Assembly: GCA_903930535.1 (NCBI GenBank)
Contig: CAIYYX010000253.1
Coordinates: 1-35,682, forward strand
Source of the DNA: an uncultured Sterolibacterium sp.
GTDB lineage: Bacteria > Pseudomonadota > Gammaproteobacteria > Burkholderiales > Rhodocyclaceae
Direction of reading: 5' to 3'
Length of the DNA stretch: 35,682 nucleotides
Positions 18,245-26,705 of the stretch are shown piece after piece. The notes under the pieces were generated by a model. It was not told the origin of the DNA. It ran no database searches and worked only from the letters and a program-made list of their open reading frames with translations. The position numbers were made by a program, and so were the translations under genes. Within the stretch, counting starts at the first letter, position 1. Every line of letters starts with the position of its first letter.

Positions 18245-18475
18245 TCAGAGCAACTCGTATTCGGTCAGTTTGCGCCGCAGCGTATTGCGGTTGATGCCCA
18301 GCATCTCGGCGGCGACGGTCTGGTTGCCATCGGCATGGTGCATCACCACCTCGAGCATGGAACGCTCGACGTTCTTCAGCACCATGTCGTAGATGCCAGT
18401 CGGCAGTTCGCCGTCCAGGTCGCGGAAGTAGCGGTTCAATGTGCGTCTGACGCAGTCGTTCAATTCGTTGCTCAT
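18245..18475 (-). CDS. fis: nucleoid-associated DNA-binding protein Fis
   Basis: Small DNA-bending regulator of 76 residues. The C-terminal helix-turn-helix is nearly canonical: [25 protein letters not shown], then [12 protein letters not shown]. The ATG at 18475 overlaps the dusB stop as ATGA (18472-18475), and the stop is one base from purH. dusB-fis is a conserved proteobacterial pair. It is shorter than E. coli Fis (98 residues) at the N-terminus, as in other betaproteobacteria. Confidence 0.95.
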   Translation of the reverse strand: MSNELNDCVRRTLNRYFRDLDGELPTGIYDMVLKNVERSMLEVVMHHADGNQTVAAEMLGINRNTLRRKLTEYELL

Positions 18476-19494
18476 GCGGCTAGCGTTCCCCGGTAAGACT
18501 CTTCGTAGGAGAGATGATCGTTGGCGGCGGCATGACTCTGAAAGAACTCGTCGGCCGCGGCCAGCTGAAGTTTGACATCGCCGATCTGGTTCATGGCATG
18601 GCGGAAATGCGCCGAGCCAACCAGGCCCTTGGTGTACCAGGAGATGTGCTTTCTCGCGATCTTCACACCGGTCTCCTCGCCGTAGAAGGCGTAGAGATCG
18701 GTCAGGTGGCGGCGCAAGATCTGGTGGATTTCGGTGCATCGGGGCGGCGGCAGATGCTCTCCGGTCGCGAGGTAGTGCTCGATTTCGCGGAATATCCAGG
18801 GACGACCCTGGGCGGCGCGGCCTATCATGACGCCGTCGGCCCCGGTGTAATCGAGGACGTACTTGGCCTTTTCCGGCGTGTCGATGTCGCCGTTTGCGAT
18901 CAGGGGAATGTTCACCCGCGATTTCACGGCGGCGATGGTGTCGTATTCGGCGCTGCCCTGATACTGGTCGGCACGCGTCCGACCGTGGATGGCGAGGGCG
19001 CGGATGCCGCAGTCCTCGGCTATCCGGGCTATGGCGGCGGCGTTCTTGTTGTCGCGGTTCCAGCCGGTGCGGAATTTCAGGGTCACCGGCGTATTGGGCA
19101 CGGCGGCAACCACAGCCTCGAGAATTCTCACGACCAGCGGCTCGTCCTGCATCAATGCCGAGCCGGCCATGACGTTGCACACCTTCTTGGCCGGGCAACC
19201 CATGTTGATGTCTATGATTTGCGCGCCGCTATCGATATTGAACTTCGCCGCCTCGGCCATCATGCGCGGGTCGGCGCCGGCGATCTGCACCGAGACCGGA
19301 CTCACTTCGCCCTCGTGATCGGCGCGTCTGCGCGTCTTGGCGCTGCCGTAGAGCAGGGAGTTGGAAGTCACCATCTCGGATACGGCCAAGCCCGCGCCCA
19401 GTTCCTTGCAAAGCATGCGGAACGGACGGTCGGTGACGCCGGCCATCGGCGCGACGAACAAATTGTTCTTGAGAGTGAAGCCGGAGAACTGCAT
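18472..19494 (-). CDS. dusB: tRNA-dihydrouridine synthase B
   Basis: FMN enzyme that reduces uridine to dihydrouridine in tRNA. The start MQFSGFTLKNNLFVAPMAGVTDRPFR matches DusB from residue 1, giving 340 residues. FMN and substrate motifs include INMGCPAKKVCN (catalytic Cys), LKFRTGW, ALAIHGRTRADQY, IPLIANGDI and DGVMIGRAAQGRPWIF. A GTG at 19530 would add 12 residues, but it lies only one base from a possible -10 (TAGAAT, minus strand 19532-19537). I therefore prefer the ATG at 19494. It leads the dusB-fis-purH-purD-hemF run. Confidence 0.94.
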   Translation of the reverse strand: MQFSGFTLKNNLFVAPMAGVTDRPFRMLCKELGAGLAVSEMVTSNSLLYGSAKTRRRADHEGEVSPVSVQIAGADPRMMAEAAKFNIDSGAQIIDINMGCPAKKVCNVMAGSALMQDEPLVVRILEAVVAAVPNTPVTLKFRTGWNRDNKNAAAIARIAEDCGIRALAIHGRTRADQYQGSAEYDTIAAVKSRVNIPLIANGDIDTPEKAKYVLDYTGADGVMIGRAAQGRPWIFREIEHYLATGEHLPPPRCTEIHQILRRHLTDLYAFYGEETGVKIARKHISWYTKGLVGSAHFRHAMNQIGDVKLQLAAADEFFQSHAAANDHLSYEESYRGTLAA

Positions 19495-19531
19495 GTCAGG
19501 AGTGCTGGATTTGGCGGCGTCGAAGGGCACG

Positions 19532-19537
19532 ATTCTA
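19532..19537 (-). promoter_or_regulatory. possible -10 element for the dusB operon
   Basis: TAGAAT on the minus strand, 38 bases upstream of the preferred dusB ATG and just after the ubiH stop. The hexamer is the same as in other promoters of this window, but it lacks TGn and a recognisable -35, so support is weak. Confidence 0.35.
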
Positions 19538-19548
19538 CCGCAAAGTCT

Positions 19549-20760
19549 CTACCAGGCGCGGGCGCCGTACATCATGCGCTTCGCCACGAAGCTCTTCAGT
19601 GGCGGCAGGAGATCCAGAGCGAGCAGCCCCAGGCCGCGGCCATGGCGCAGAGCCGGATTGTCGTTGGAAAAAAGCCGGATCAGGCTGTCCGTGAAGCCGA
19701 TCACGCCCATCCTGTCGGCGCGGCGGCGTCCGGCGTAGCGGGCAAGAAGGGCCGCCGCTCCGGGATCCTGCGCATCCCCTACGCAGCGGGAGAGTTCCCA
19801 GACGTCGCGCAGCGCCAGGTTGAAGCCTTGTCCCGCCACGGGATGCAGGGTCTGCGCGGCGTTGCCCAACCAGACGGCACGGTTTCCCACGGGCGACTTG
19901 CGGTAGCGCAGGCGCAGCGGAAAAACCTGGCGCGGCGAGGCGGAAAGGAATTCCATGCGCGCGCCGAAATGGGCCTGCAGGCGGACGAGGAAAGAGGCGT
20001 CGTCGAGTGTGGAAAGTGCCGCCACCTCATCATCCGGGCATGTATAGACCACCGCCAACGCTCTGCCGTGCGGCAAAAGTGCCAGCGGGCCCTGCGCCGT
20101 GAAACGCTCGAAGGCGACATTGCCATGGGGCTTCTCCGTCGTCACGGTGCAGATCACGGCGTGCTGGCCATAGTCATGTGTCACCGCTTCGGCATCCGCC
20201 TCCACCCGCCCCTCGGCGAAGACGACCAGTCGCGCCGGCAACTCCCCATTTGCCGTGAACAAACTCATCGATTCAGTGCCGGCGGGTTTCTGATCAACGC
20301 GATCGACGCGGACGTGCTCATGAAAGGGAATCCGTTTTCCGGCCAGGGCATCGTCGAGGGCGGCAGCGACGCTGGCTGCCGTGGCGACATAGCCCAATGC
20401 TTCTACGCCTTCGTCCTCCGCCTTGAGACGTGTGCGGCCCAGGCCGCCCTGCTGCGAGACATGGATGGCCGCGATCGGCGTGGCCGCGATCCTGTGCCAG
20501 ACGCCAAGCCAGTCGAGAATCTGCCGCGAGCCCTGGGAAAGCGCCAGGATGCGCTGGTCACTGCGCGCGGCACCGCGCTCCCTGGCCTCGAAAATTTGCG
20601 CGCCGGCGCCGTGAAGTTCAAGTGCGAGCGCCAGCGCCATCCCTACCGGCCCACCGCCGACGATGGCGACGTGCCTTGGCCCGTCGCCAGTGCTCGCCGA
20701 ATTCCCTGTCTCACCCCGCGCAGGGGGGGGGCCATATTTGCTCGCGGGTTCGCCGATCAC
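19549..20760 (-). CDS. ubiH: UbiH/UbiF/VisC/COQ6 family FAD monooxygenase, ubiquinone synthesis
   Basis: Flavin hydroxylase of 403 residues, predicted to hydroxylate the ubiquinone precursor ring. The FAD-binding VAIVGGGPVGMALALALE starts near 31. The later flavin motif LGNAAQTLHPVAGQGFNLALRD has the GN-AAQ form usual for UbiH, and SDQRILALSQGS is also family-like. Synteny with pepP supports ubiH specifically. The first ~29 residues are not UbiH-like: the GTG at 20760 (GGAG nine bases upstream, within pepP) is followed by a repeat holding nine consecutive C, and no other ATG/GTG/TTG start lies between the tract and the FAD motif. Length change in the tract would shift the frame. Confidence 0.9.
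   Translation of the reverse strand: MIGEPASKYGPPPARGETGNSASTGDGPRHVAIVGGGPVGMALALALELHGAGAQIFEARERGAARSDQRILALSQGSRQILDWLGVWHRIAATPIAAIHVSQQGGLGRTRLKAEDEGVEALGYVATAASVAAALDDALAGKRIPFHEHVRVDRVDQKPAGTESMSLFTANGELPARLVVFAEGRVEADAEAVTHDYGQHAVICTVTTEKPHGNVAFERFTAQGPLALLPHGRALAVVYTCPDDEVAALSTLDDASFLVRLQAHFGARMEFLSASPRQVFPLRLRYRKSPVGNRAVWLGNAAQTLHPVAGQGFNLALRDVWELSRCVGDAQDPGAAALLARYAGRRRADRMGVIGFTDSLIRLFSNDNPALRHGRGLGLLALDLLPPLKSFVAKRMMYGARAW
20691..20753. repeat. 63-bp dispersed repeat within the 5' end of ubiH
   Basis: On the plus strand the blocks TGCTC, CGAATTCCC, CCC, AGGGGG, ATATT, CGCG and TTCGC occur in the same order and nearly the same spacing at 22821-22882. This copy contains nine consecutive G (20723-20731). 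It is translated as part of ubiH residues 3-23. Confidence 0.7.
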
Positions 20761-20764
20761 AAAG

Positions 20765-22063
20765 TTACTCCGCCATCAAGGCTTCGATATCGGCGATGGT
20801 CTTCACCGCATCCCGGGTGATGATCTCGCAGCCGCCGGCGGTGACCAGGGCATCGTCCTCGATGCGCACGCCGATATCGTGGAAGGCCGCGGGGACGTCG
20901 GCGGCGGCGCGGATATAGCATCCCGGCTCGACCGTCAGCATCATGCCAGCCTCAAGCATTTTCCACTGTTCGCCGTCCTTGTATTCTCCGACGTCATGGA
21001 CATCGAGGCCGAGCCAATGCCCGGTGCGATGCATGTAGAAACGCTTGTAGGCTTCCGACTCGATGATGCCGTCAACCGCACCGTGGAGCAGCTTCAAGTC
21101 GACCATGCCCTGCACCAATACTTTGAGGGCGGCGGCGTGAGGAGCGTGGAAATTGGCGCCTGGACGGATGGCGGCGATGGCAGCCGTCTGGGCATCGAGA
21201 ACCAGAGCATAGACATCGGCCTGTGCGCCGCTGAATTGGCCATTCACCGGAAAGCTGCGGCTGATATCCGAAGCGTAGCATTCGAGTTCGCAGCCGGCGT
21301 CGATCAGCAGCAGTTCGCCATCCTTGAGCGGCCGGTTGTTGTCGACATAATGCAGGATGCAGCCATTCGCGCCGCCGGCGACGATGCTGGTATAGGCGGG
21401 CGCCTGACAGCCGCTGGCGCGGAACTCGTGGAGAAGCTCCGCCTCGATCTCGTACTCGAATCTTCCGGGCCGGGCGGCGCGCATGGCGCGATGATGGGCG
21501 CGCACGGAAATGCTTGCGGCGCGACGCATCAATGCGATCTCATCTTCATCCTTGATGAGGCGCATGGCATCCATCGCCATCCTGATGTCGCGTATTTCCG
21601 CGGGCGCGCGTTTGCCATCCCGCCCCTGCGCCCGCACGGCGTTCAGGGTCTTGGTGATGCGCGCGTCCCAACTCGCATCGTGGCCCAGGGAAAACCATAA
21701 GGCCGGCTGGTTCGCCAGGAGTTCCACGAGTTTCTCATCGAGCGTCGTTATGGAATGCGCTTCATCGAAGCCGAAGGTCTCGCGCCCGGCATCCGGCCCG
21801 AAGCGGAAACCGTCCCAGGTTTCCTTGTCGCAGTCCTTGTCGCGGCAAAACAGCAGGCTTCTCGGCTCGCTTCCTGCGACCAGCACCAGCACGGCTTCTG
21901 GCTCCGGGAAGGCGCAGAGATAATGGAAATAGCTGTCTGCGCGATAAGGGTAATGGCTGTCGCGGTTGCGCAGTTTCTCGCTGGCCGAAGGGATGACCGC
22001 CACCCCGGAACCCATGATGCCGAGAAGGCGGGCACGGCGACTCATGAAAGTTTCAATATCCAT
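20765..22063 (-). CDS. pepP: Xaa-Pro aminopeptidase (aminopeptidase P)
   Basis: Dinuclear-metal peptidase that releases an N-terminal residue preceding proline. It has 432 residues. The N-terminal creatinase-like domain includes SHYPYRADSYFHYLCAFPEP. The pita-bread catalytic domain shows all five metal ligands: Asp in LLLIDAGCE, Asp in YASDISRSFPV, His in HRTGHWLGLDVHDV, Glu in LTVEPGCYI and Glu in VRIEDDALVT. It follows murU by seven bases and precedes ubiH by four, as pepP-ubiH do in E. coli. Confidence 0.96.
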   Translation of the reverse strand: MDIETFMSRRARLLGIMGSGVAVIPSASEKLRNRDSHYPYRADSYFHYLCAFPEPEAVLVLVAGSEPRSLLFCRDKDCDKETWDGFRFGPDAGRETFGFDEAHSITTLDEKLVELLANQPALWFSLGHDASWDARITKTLNAVRAQGRDGKRAPAEIRDIRMAMDAMRLIKDEDEIALMRRAASISVRAHHRAMRAARPGRFEYEIEAELLHEFRASGCQAPAYTSIVAGGANGCILHYVDNNRPLKDGELLLIDAGCELECYASDISRSFPVNGQFSGAQADVYALVLDAQTAAIAAIRPGANFHAPHAAALKVLVQGMVDLKLLHGAVDGIIESEAYKRFYMHRTGHWLGLDVHDVGEYKDGEQWKMLEAGMMLTVEPGCYIRAAADVPAAFHDIGVRIEDDALVTAGGCEIITRDAVKTIADIEALMAE

Positions 22064-22070
22064 ATGCTAA

Positions 22071-22790
22071 TTATACGCCGGCAGCATGTGCGCGCAGTTC
22101 GGCACGCAACTGTGCATCCAGGGCGGCCAGACGCTGCGGCGTGCCTATGTCCTGCCATCTGCCCGTATAGACCTCGCCGCCGAGCCTGCCCAGGGCAATC
22201 GCCTTTCTGAGCAGCGGCGCCAGTTTCGCCTTCATGCCTGGAGACACGCCTCCGAACAGGCGGGGGTCGTAGATGCCAATGCCGGAAAAAGTCAGACGCG
22301 GGGACTCACCCGCGGCCATGTCCACTATGCGGCCATCCTCCAGGACGAAGTCGCCGTCCCTGTGCTCTGGCGGATTGGCCACCATGAGCAGATGGCCGAG
22401 ATCATTCTTTGCCGTCAGGCGGGCGGCTATCTCTTCGGCTTGTGCGAAGTCCCAGTCGCAGAAGATATCGCCGTTGATGACCAGGAAGGGCTTGTCTCCC
22501 AGTTGCGGCAAGGCCTTGACGATGCCGCCTGCGGTCTCCAGGGCATCCGGGGACTCGTCCGACCAGACGATGGAAAGGCCGAAGGCATGGCCGCTCCCCA
22601 GCGCATCCTGGAGCATGACGCCAAGATGGGCGTGATTGATGACCACTTCACGAAAACCTGCCCGCGCCAGACGTTCGAGGTGCCAGGCGATGAGCGGTTT
22701 GTCGCCGGCGACGAGCAGCGGCTTGGGACAGGCATCGGTCAATGGCCTCATGCGCTCGCCGCGACCGGCGGCTAAAATCATGGCTTTCAC
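22071..22790 (-). CDS. murU: N-acetylmuramate alpha-1-phosphate uridylyltransferase
   Basis: Sugar-1-phosphate nucleotidyltransferase of 239 residues that makes UDP-MurNAc during cell-wall recycling. The N-terminus MKAMILAAGRGERMRPLTD, then CPKPLL, is the nucleotide-binding signature, followed by FLVINGDIFCDWDF (metal Asp) and YTGRWQDIGTPQRL. Pairing with amgK immediately upstream, and the small size, favour MurU over other pyrophosphorylases. A 118-base gap containing a repeat separates it from amgK. Confidence 0.92.
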   Translation of the reverse strand: MKAMILAAGRGERMRPLTDACPKPLLVAGDKPLIAWHLERLARAGFREVVINHAHLGVMLQDALGSGHAFGLSIVWSDESPDALETAGGIVKALPQLGDKPFLVINGDIFCDWDFAQAEEIAARLTAKNDLGHLLMVANPPEHRDGDFVLEDGRIVDMAAGESPRLTFSGIGIYDPRLFGGVSPGMKAKLAPLLRKAIALGRLGGEVYTGRWQDIGTPQRLAALDAQLRAELRAHAAGV

Positions 22791-22820
22791 GAGGCGGCCG
22801 CTGAAAGCGGCGCTGAGCGA

Positions 22821-22882
22821 TGCTCCGCGAATTCCCGCCTGCGCCCTGAAAAGGGGGCGACTATATTGGGTCCGCGCTTCGC
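22821..22882. repeat. 62-bp dispersed repeat between amgK and murU
   Basis: Second copy of the repeat found in the ubiH 5' end: TGCTC, CGAATTCCC, CCC, AGGGGG, ATATT, CGCG, TTCGC in order. GGTCCG (22869-22874) and CGGACC (22884-22889) form a hairpin at its right end. Here the poly-G run is only five bases. It fills most of the gap between two genes expected to be co-transcribed. Confidence 0.68.
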
Positions 22883-22908
22883 ACGGACCGGTTGTGATGT
22901 CTGCGTAC

Positions 22909-23919
22909 TCAAAATGTGTAGCCTGCTTTCGCGGCGCGGTTTTCCAGTTCGTCCAGAAGTTTCAGCAGCGGGCCGAACTCGCGGTATCGCTCGCAGGCCT
23001 TGCGCAGATAAGCGGCGACCAGGGGCATGTCCTTGAGATAGGCTTCCTTGCCGTCGCGGTGGCACAGGCGCGCGAAAATGCCCAATACCTTGAGATGCCG
23101 CTGCACCCCCATCCACTCGTAGTCGCGGAAAAAATCGGCGAAGTCGGCGCGCACCGGCAGACCGGCAGCCCTGGCTTTCTCCCAGTAACGTATCAGCCAG
23201 TCGAGGCTTGTCTCTTCTTCCCGGGCGACATAGGCGTCCTTGAACAGAGAGACCAGATCGTAACTGAGCGGGCCAAAGACCGCGTCCTGGAAATCGATGA
23301 TGCCCGGGTTGTCTTCTGCCGCCATCTGCATGAGGTTGCGCGAGTGATAATCGCGGTGCACGAATACCCGCGGCTCAAGAAGATTGTGAGCCATGATTTT
23401 CTCGAAGACCTGGGCGAGCAAGGCGCTTTGTTCAGGATTCAGATTGACGCCGAGATGCTTCGCCACATACCAGTCCGGAAACAGCGACAACTCCCTGTGC
23501 AAAGTCGCGTGGTCGTATTCGGGCAATACGCCTGGTTTGCTGGCCGACTGGATTTTGATCAGTGCGCTGCAAGCCTCTTCGTAGAGCGCCCTGGTCTCGT
23601 CCGGGTCGGCGCTCTTCAGGGCATCGAGATAAGTTGTGTGGCCGAGGTCGGAGATCAGCAGGAACCCCTGTTCCAGATCCTGCGCCAGAACCTCGGGCAC
23701 ATGAGCGCCGGCATCGCGGAACAAGCGCTGCACCAGGAGCCAGGGGCGGCAATCCTCATGCCGCGGCGGTGCGTCCATGACGACGGCCGTCGTCTTGTCG
23801 GCGAAGCTGACGCGGAAATAACGCCTGAAACTGGCATCCGCCGAGGCCGGGGCCAGGGTGAAGTCCTGGCCGGGATAAAGCTGTTCGAGCCAGGAAGTTA
23901 TTTGTCGCTGCCGTTCCAT
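22909..23919 (-). CDS. amgK: anomeric MurNAc/GlcNAc kinase
   Basis: Aminoglycoside-phosphotransferase-fold kinase that phosphorylates MurNAc at C1, feeding MurU. It has 336 residues from the ATG at 23919. The catalytic loop VFVHRDYHSRNLM (Asp and Asn) and the metal motif GIIDFQDAVFGPLSYDL are present. A TTG ten codons further upstream is an alternative but would fall next to the lptD promoter. The gene is divergent from lptD, an arrangement common where AmgK/MurU recycling exists. Together with MurU it bypasses the fosfomycin-sensitive de novo route in characterised species. Confidence 0.93.
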   Translation of the reverse strand: MERQRQITSWLEQLYPGQDFTLAPASADASFRRYFRVSFADKTTAVVMDAPPRHEDCRPWLLVQRLFRDAGAHVPEVLAQDLEQGFLLISDLGHTTYLDALKSADPDETRALYEEACSALIKIQSASKPGVLPEYDHATLHRELSLFPDWYVAKHLGVNLNPEQSALLAQVFEKIMAHNLLEPRVFVHRDYHSRNLMQMAAEDNPGIIDFQDAVFGPLSYDLVSLFKDAYVAREEETSLDWLIRYWEKARAAGLPVRADFADFFRDYEWMGVQRHLKVLGIFARLCHRDGKEAYLKDMPLVAAYLRKACERYREFGPLLKLLDELENRAAKAGYTF

Positions 23920-23950
23920 TGATGGTTTACCGGCGACTTTTCCGGTCAAA

Positions 23951-23959
23951 TGATAGAAT
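23951..23959 (+). promoter_or_regulatory. lptD extended -10 promoter element
   Basis: TGATAGAAT, with TAGAAT at 23954-23959. Transcription would start near 23966, leaving an ~87-base leader before the lptD ATG. The sequence is identical to the hemC and hemX elements. No clear -35 is seen. Confidence 0.55.
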
Positions 23960-24052
23960 TTCGGATTCTAACATTGGCGTTGCCAAGCCCGGTTGGCGGA
24001 AAGTGCACACCGGTCGTCGGGAAACCGGCACAGCGCAAGGCAGAGCAAAGGC

Positions 24053-26698
24053 ATGCGGTTTACGCGGCGCGGACAACTCCTTACCCTGGCATTGCTGACC
24101 GCCTCAGGCAGCATTCTTGCCGCCGAAAATCTGCCGCCATTGCGGATCGATCCGGCGCTTTTGGCCGCCCCCATCCCGCAAGCGGTCCCCGCAGCCCCAA
24201 GCGTCAAATCTGCTCCGACTGTGGAGCCGGTCAGAGTCGTTCAGCCCGCCCAGACGACCCAGCCCGCTTCACCCCCGACTCTGGCGGCTCAGCCTCAGGC
24301 AACTTTGCCGTCGCCAGAAGCCCTCCGGCCGCAAGCCGTTCAACCAGCGCAAGCAGTTGTCCCGCCACAGACAGTTGTGCAAACACAGGCAGCGGCTATT
24401 TCTCTGCCGCCGCAAGTGGAAGAACGCAAGCCGCTGCCTGCCCTCTACTCGGCGCATGTCCAGGCCGGCCTCTTGCCCGAGCCGGCATTGAAGAGTTCTT
24501 CTGTGCTGGTGCCTCTCGCGAAGGACAGCGAAGATGTCCGCCCGACTTTCATTTCCGCAGACCGCATGAGCGGCAAGAACGATGTCGAGTCGGTGGCTTT
24601 GGGCAATGTGGAACTGCGCAAGATCGGCAAGGTGTTGACGACGGATCAACTCACCTATTGGGGCAATGAGGACGAGGTGGAGGCGGTCGGCAAGGTCGAA
24701 CTCTACATGGATCAGGATCGCATGAGCGGACAAAAGCTGCGCCTGAAGCTCGGCGACAGCGTCGGCTATTTCGACGCGCCGCAGTATTCGATCAAGCGCC
24801 CGGCGCATAGCCTGGTTCCGCTCAAGCCGGGAGAACCCGTGCCGCTCATCACGGGTGCGGGTCATGCCCGGCGCATCGATTTCCAGGGCGAGGATCATTA
24901 CCGGCTGACTGACGCCACCTATAGCACCTGCGGGCCAAACGATCCCGAGTGGTATGTTCATGCCGACAGCATGACCCTGGACTATGAGAGGGAGGTCGCC
25001 AAGGCCAGTGACGCCTCGCTGATATTCAAGGGCATGCCCATCCTGTATTCGCCTTGGCTCGACTTCTCGCTCAACAACCAGCGCAAGAGCGGCTTTCTCT
25101 CGCCCAACGTGGCCACCACGACGCGCAGCGGTCTGGAAGTGAGCCTGCCTTATTTCTGGAACATCGCGCCCAATATGGATGCGACTGTTTCGCCCCGCCT
25201 CATGGCCAAGCGCGGCGTGCAACTGGGCGGGGAGTTCCGCTACCTCGACTTCAATTACAACGGCCTGATGCGTGGCGAGATCCTGCCCAACGACAACGTC
25301 ACCCACAAGGATCGCAGCAGCCTCTCCCTGCAGCATCTGCAGAATTTCGGCAGTGGTTTTTCCGGCAGCCTCGATCTCAACAGGGTTTCCGACGACACCT
25401 ACTACGCCGACCTGGCCTCGCGCCTGGCCGTCACCTCGCAGACCAATCTTCTGCGCCAGGGGACGCTTTCCTATGGCAGTTCCTGGTGGAATGCCAGCAT
25501 CATCGCGCAGCGCTTCCAGACACTGCAGGATCCGGCGGCTGCGCCGGTCGTCATTCCCTACTATCGCCTGCCGCAATTGACGCTGAACGCCAACCGCGCC
25601 GACTTTCCTCTGGGCAGCGCCTTCAGCTTCAGCGGCGAATACGTAAACTTCAGCCACCCGACACTCGTGCTGGGCAAGCGCAGCACGCTTTACCCGCAAA
25701 TATCCCTGCCGCTGCAGACGGCGGCATTCTATGTCACCCCGAAGATCGGCCTGCACTCTACGACTTATAGCCTGGAGCGTCAGGACCCCGGCGTGCCCGA
25801 CCGGATTACGCGCAATGTGCCGGTCGTGAGCATAGACAGCGGCGTGGTCTTCGAGCGCAATATCGACTGGCTCGGCACGAGCATGACGCAGACTTTGGAG
25901 CCCCGGCTTTACTACCTCTATGCGGCCAAGCGCGAGCAGAGCCAGATCCCGATTTTCGACAGCGGCCTGGCCGACTTCAACTTCGCCCAGATATTCTCGG
26001 AGAACCGCTACAGCGGCGGCGACCGCTTCGGCGATGCGAACCAGATCACCGCCGCCCTCACGTCGCGCCTGGTGGATCCGGCCAGCGGCGCGGAACTGGT
26101 GCGCGGCCTGATCGGCCAGCGCTACTACTTCAACCAGCAGCAGCAGGTGACGTTGCCGGGTGAAATCGTGCGCACCAGCAAGGCTGCCGACTTTCTCGCC
26201 GCGCTCTCCGGCCAGGTGCTGCCCAAGACCTCAATAGACACCGCCATTCAGTACAGTCTGCAAGATAATCGCACCAACCGCTTAACCATCAACGGCCGTT
26301 ATCAGCCCGAACTGGGCAAGGTGATCAACGCCGGCTTCCGCTTCAACCGCGACCTCCTGAACCCCGTCACCCAGGTGAACCAGATCAAGCAGTTCGACAT
26401 CTCCGGACAATGGCCGCTGGGCGGGGGCTGGTATGGCGTCGGCCGATACAATTTCTCCCTCATCGACGGCAGCCTCATCGAGGCCATGGGCGGCCTCGAG
26501 TACAGCGGCGACTGCTGGGTCGCTCGCATCGTCATGCAGCGCATCGCCACCGGCGCCACCACATCCAGCACGGGCTTGTTCCTGCAACTTGAACTGAACG
26601 GTTTCGCCAGCATCGGATCCAATCCGATGGACATTCTCAAGCGCAACATTCCCGGTTTTAGCCGGATCAACCAGCCGGTCGAAAATATCAGCCAATGA
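24053..26698 (+). CDS. lptD: LPS-assembly outer-membrane protein LptD
   Basis: Beta-barrel translocon that inserts lipopolysaccharide into the outer leaflet with LptE. It has 881 residues. The signal peptide MRFTRRGQLLTLALLTASGS, then ILA, cleaves before AEN. A Pro/Gln/Ala-rich linker (~28-120) precedes the OstA-type beta-jellyroll (~160-300) and the C-terminal barrel. Only two cysteines exist in the whole protein, Cys293 (TYSTCGPNDPEW) and Cys821 (GDCWVARI), so one interdomain disulfide is expected instead of the two in E. coli. I chose the ATG at 24053 because it begins the signal peptide; the longer frame from 23993 has no such feature. First gene of lptD-surA-pdxA-rsmA. Confidence 0.96.
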   Translation: MRFTRRGQLLTLALLTASGSILAAENLPPLRIDPALLAAPIPQAVPAAPSVKSAPTVEPVRVVQPAQTTQPASPPTLAAQPQATLPSPEALRPQAVQPAQAVVPPQTVVQTQAAAISLPPQVEERKPLPALYSAHVQAGLLPEPALKSSSVLVPLAKDSEDVRPTFISADRMSGKNDVESVALGNVELRKIGKVLTTDQLTYWGNEDEVEAVGKVELYMDQDRMSGQKLRLKLGDSVGYFDAPQYSIKRPAHSLVPLKPGEPVPLITGAGHARRIDFQGEDHYRLTDATYSTCGPNDPEWYVHADSMTLDYEREVAKASDASLIFKGMPILYSPWLDFSLNNQRKSGFLSPNVATTTRSGLEVSLPYFWNIAPNMDATVSPRLMAKRGVQLGGEFRYLDFNYNGLMRGEILPNDNVTHKDRSSLSLQHLQNFGSGFSGSLDLNRVSDDTYYADLASRLAVTSQTNLLRQGTLSYGSSWWNASIIAQRFQTLQDPAAAPVVIPYYRLPQLTLNANRADFPLGSAFSFSGEYVNFSHPTLVLGKRSTLYPQISLPLQTAAFYVTPKIGLHSTTYSLERQDPGVPDRITRNVPVVSIDSGVVFERNIDWLGTSMTQTLEPRLYYLYAAKREQSQIPIFDSGLADFNFAQIFSENRYSGGDRFGDANQITAALTSRLVDPASGAELVRGLIGQRYYFNQQQQVTLPGEIVRTSKAADFLAALSGQVLPKTSIDTAIQYSLQDNRTNRLTINGRYQPELGKVINAGFRFNRDLLNPVTQVNQIKQFDISGQWPLGGGWYGVGRYNFSLIDGSLIEAMGGLEYSGDCWVARIVMQRIATGATTSSTGLFLQLELNGFASIGSNPMDILKRNIPGFSRINQPVENISQ

Positions 26699-26705
26699 TC
26701 ATCCT

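Noticed and set aside
18514..20820. 768-codon plus-strand frame across dusB and ubiH
   Set aside because: Antisense to conserved enzymes, rich in Gly/His/Arg as expected from a shadow frame, with no domain.
24269..25756. Minus-strand 495-codon frame inside lptD
   Set aside because: Antisense shadow of lptD, whose signal peptide and barrel are unmistakable.
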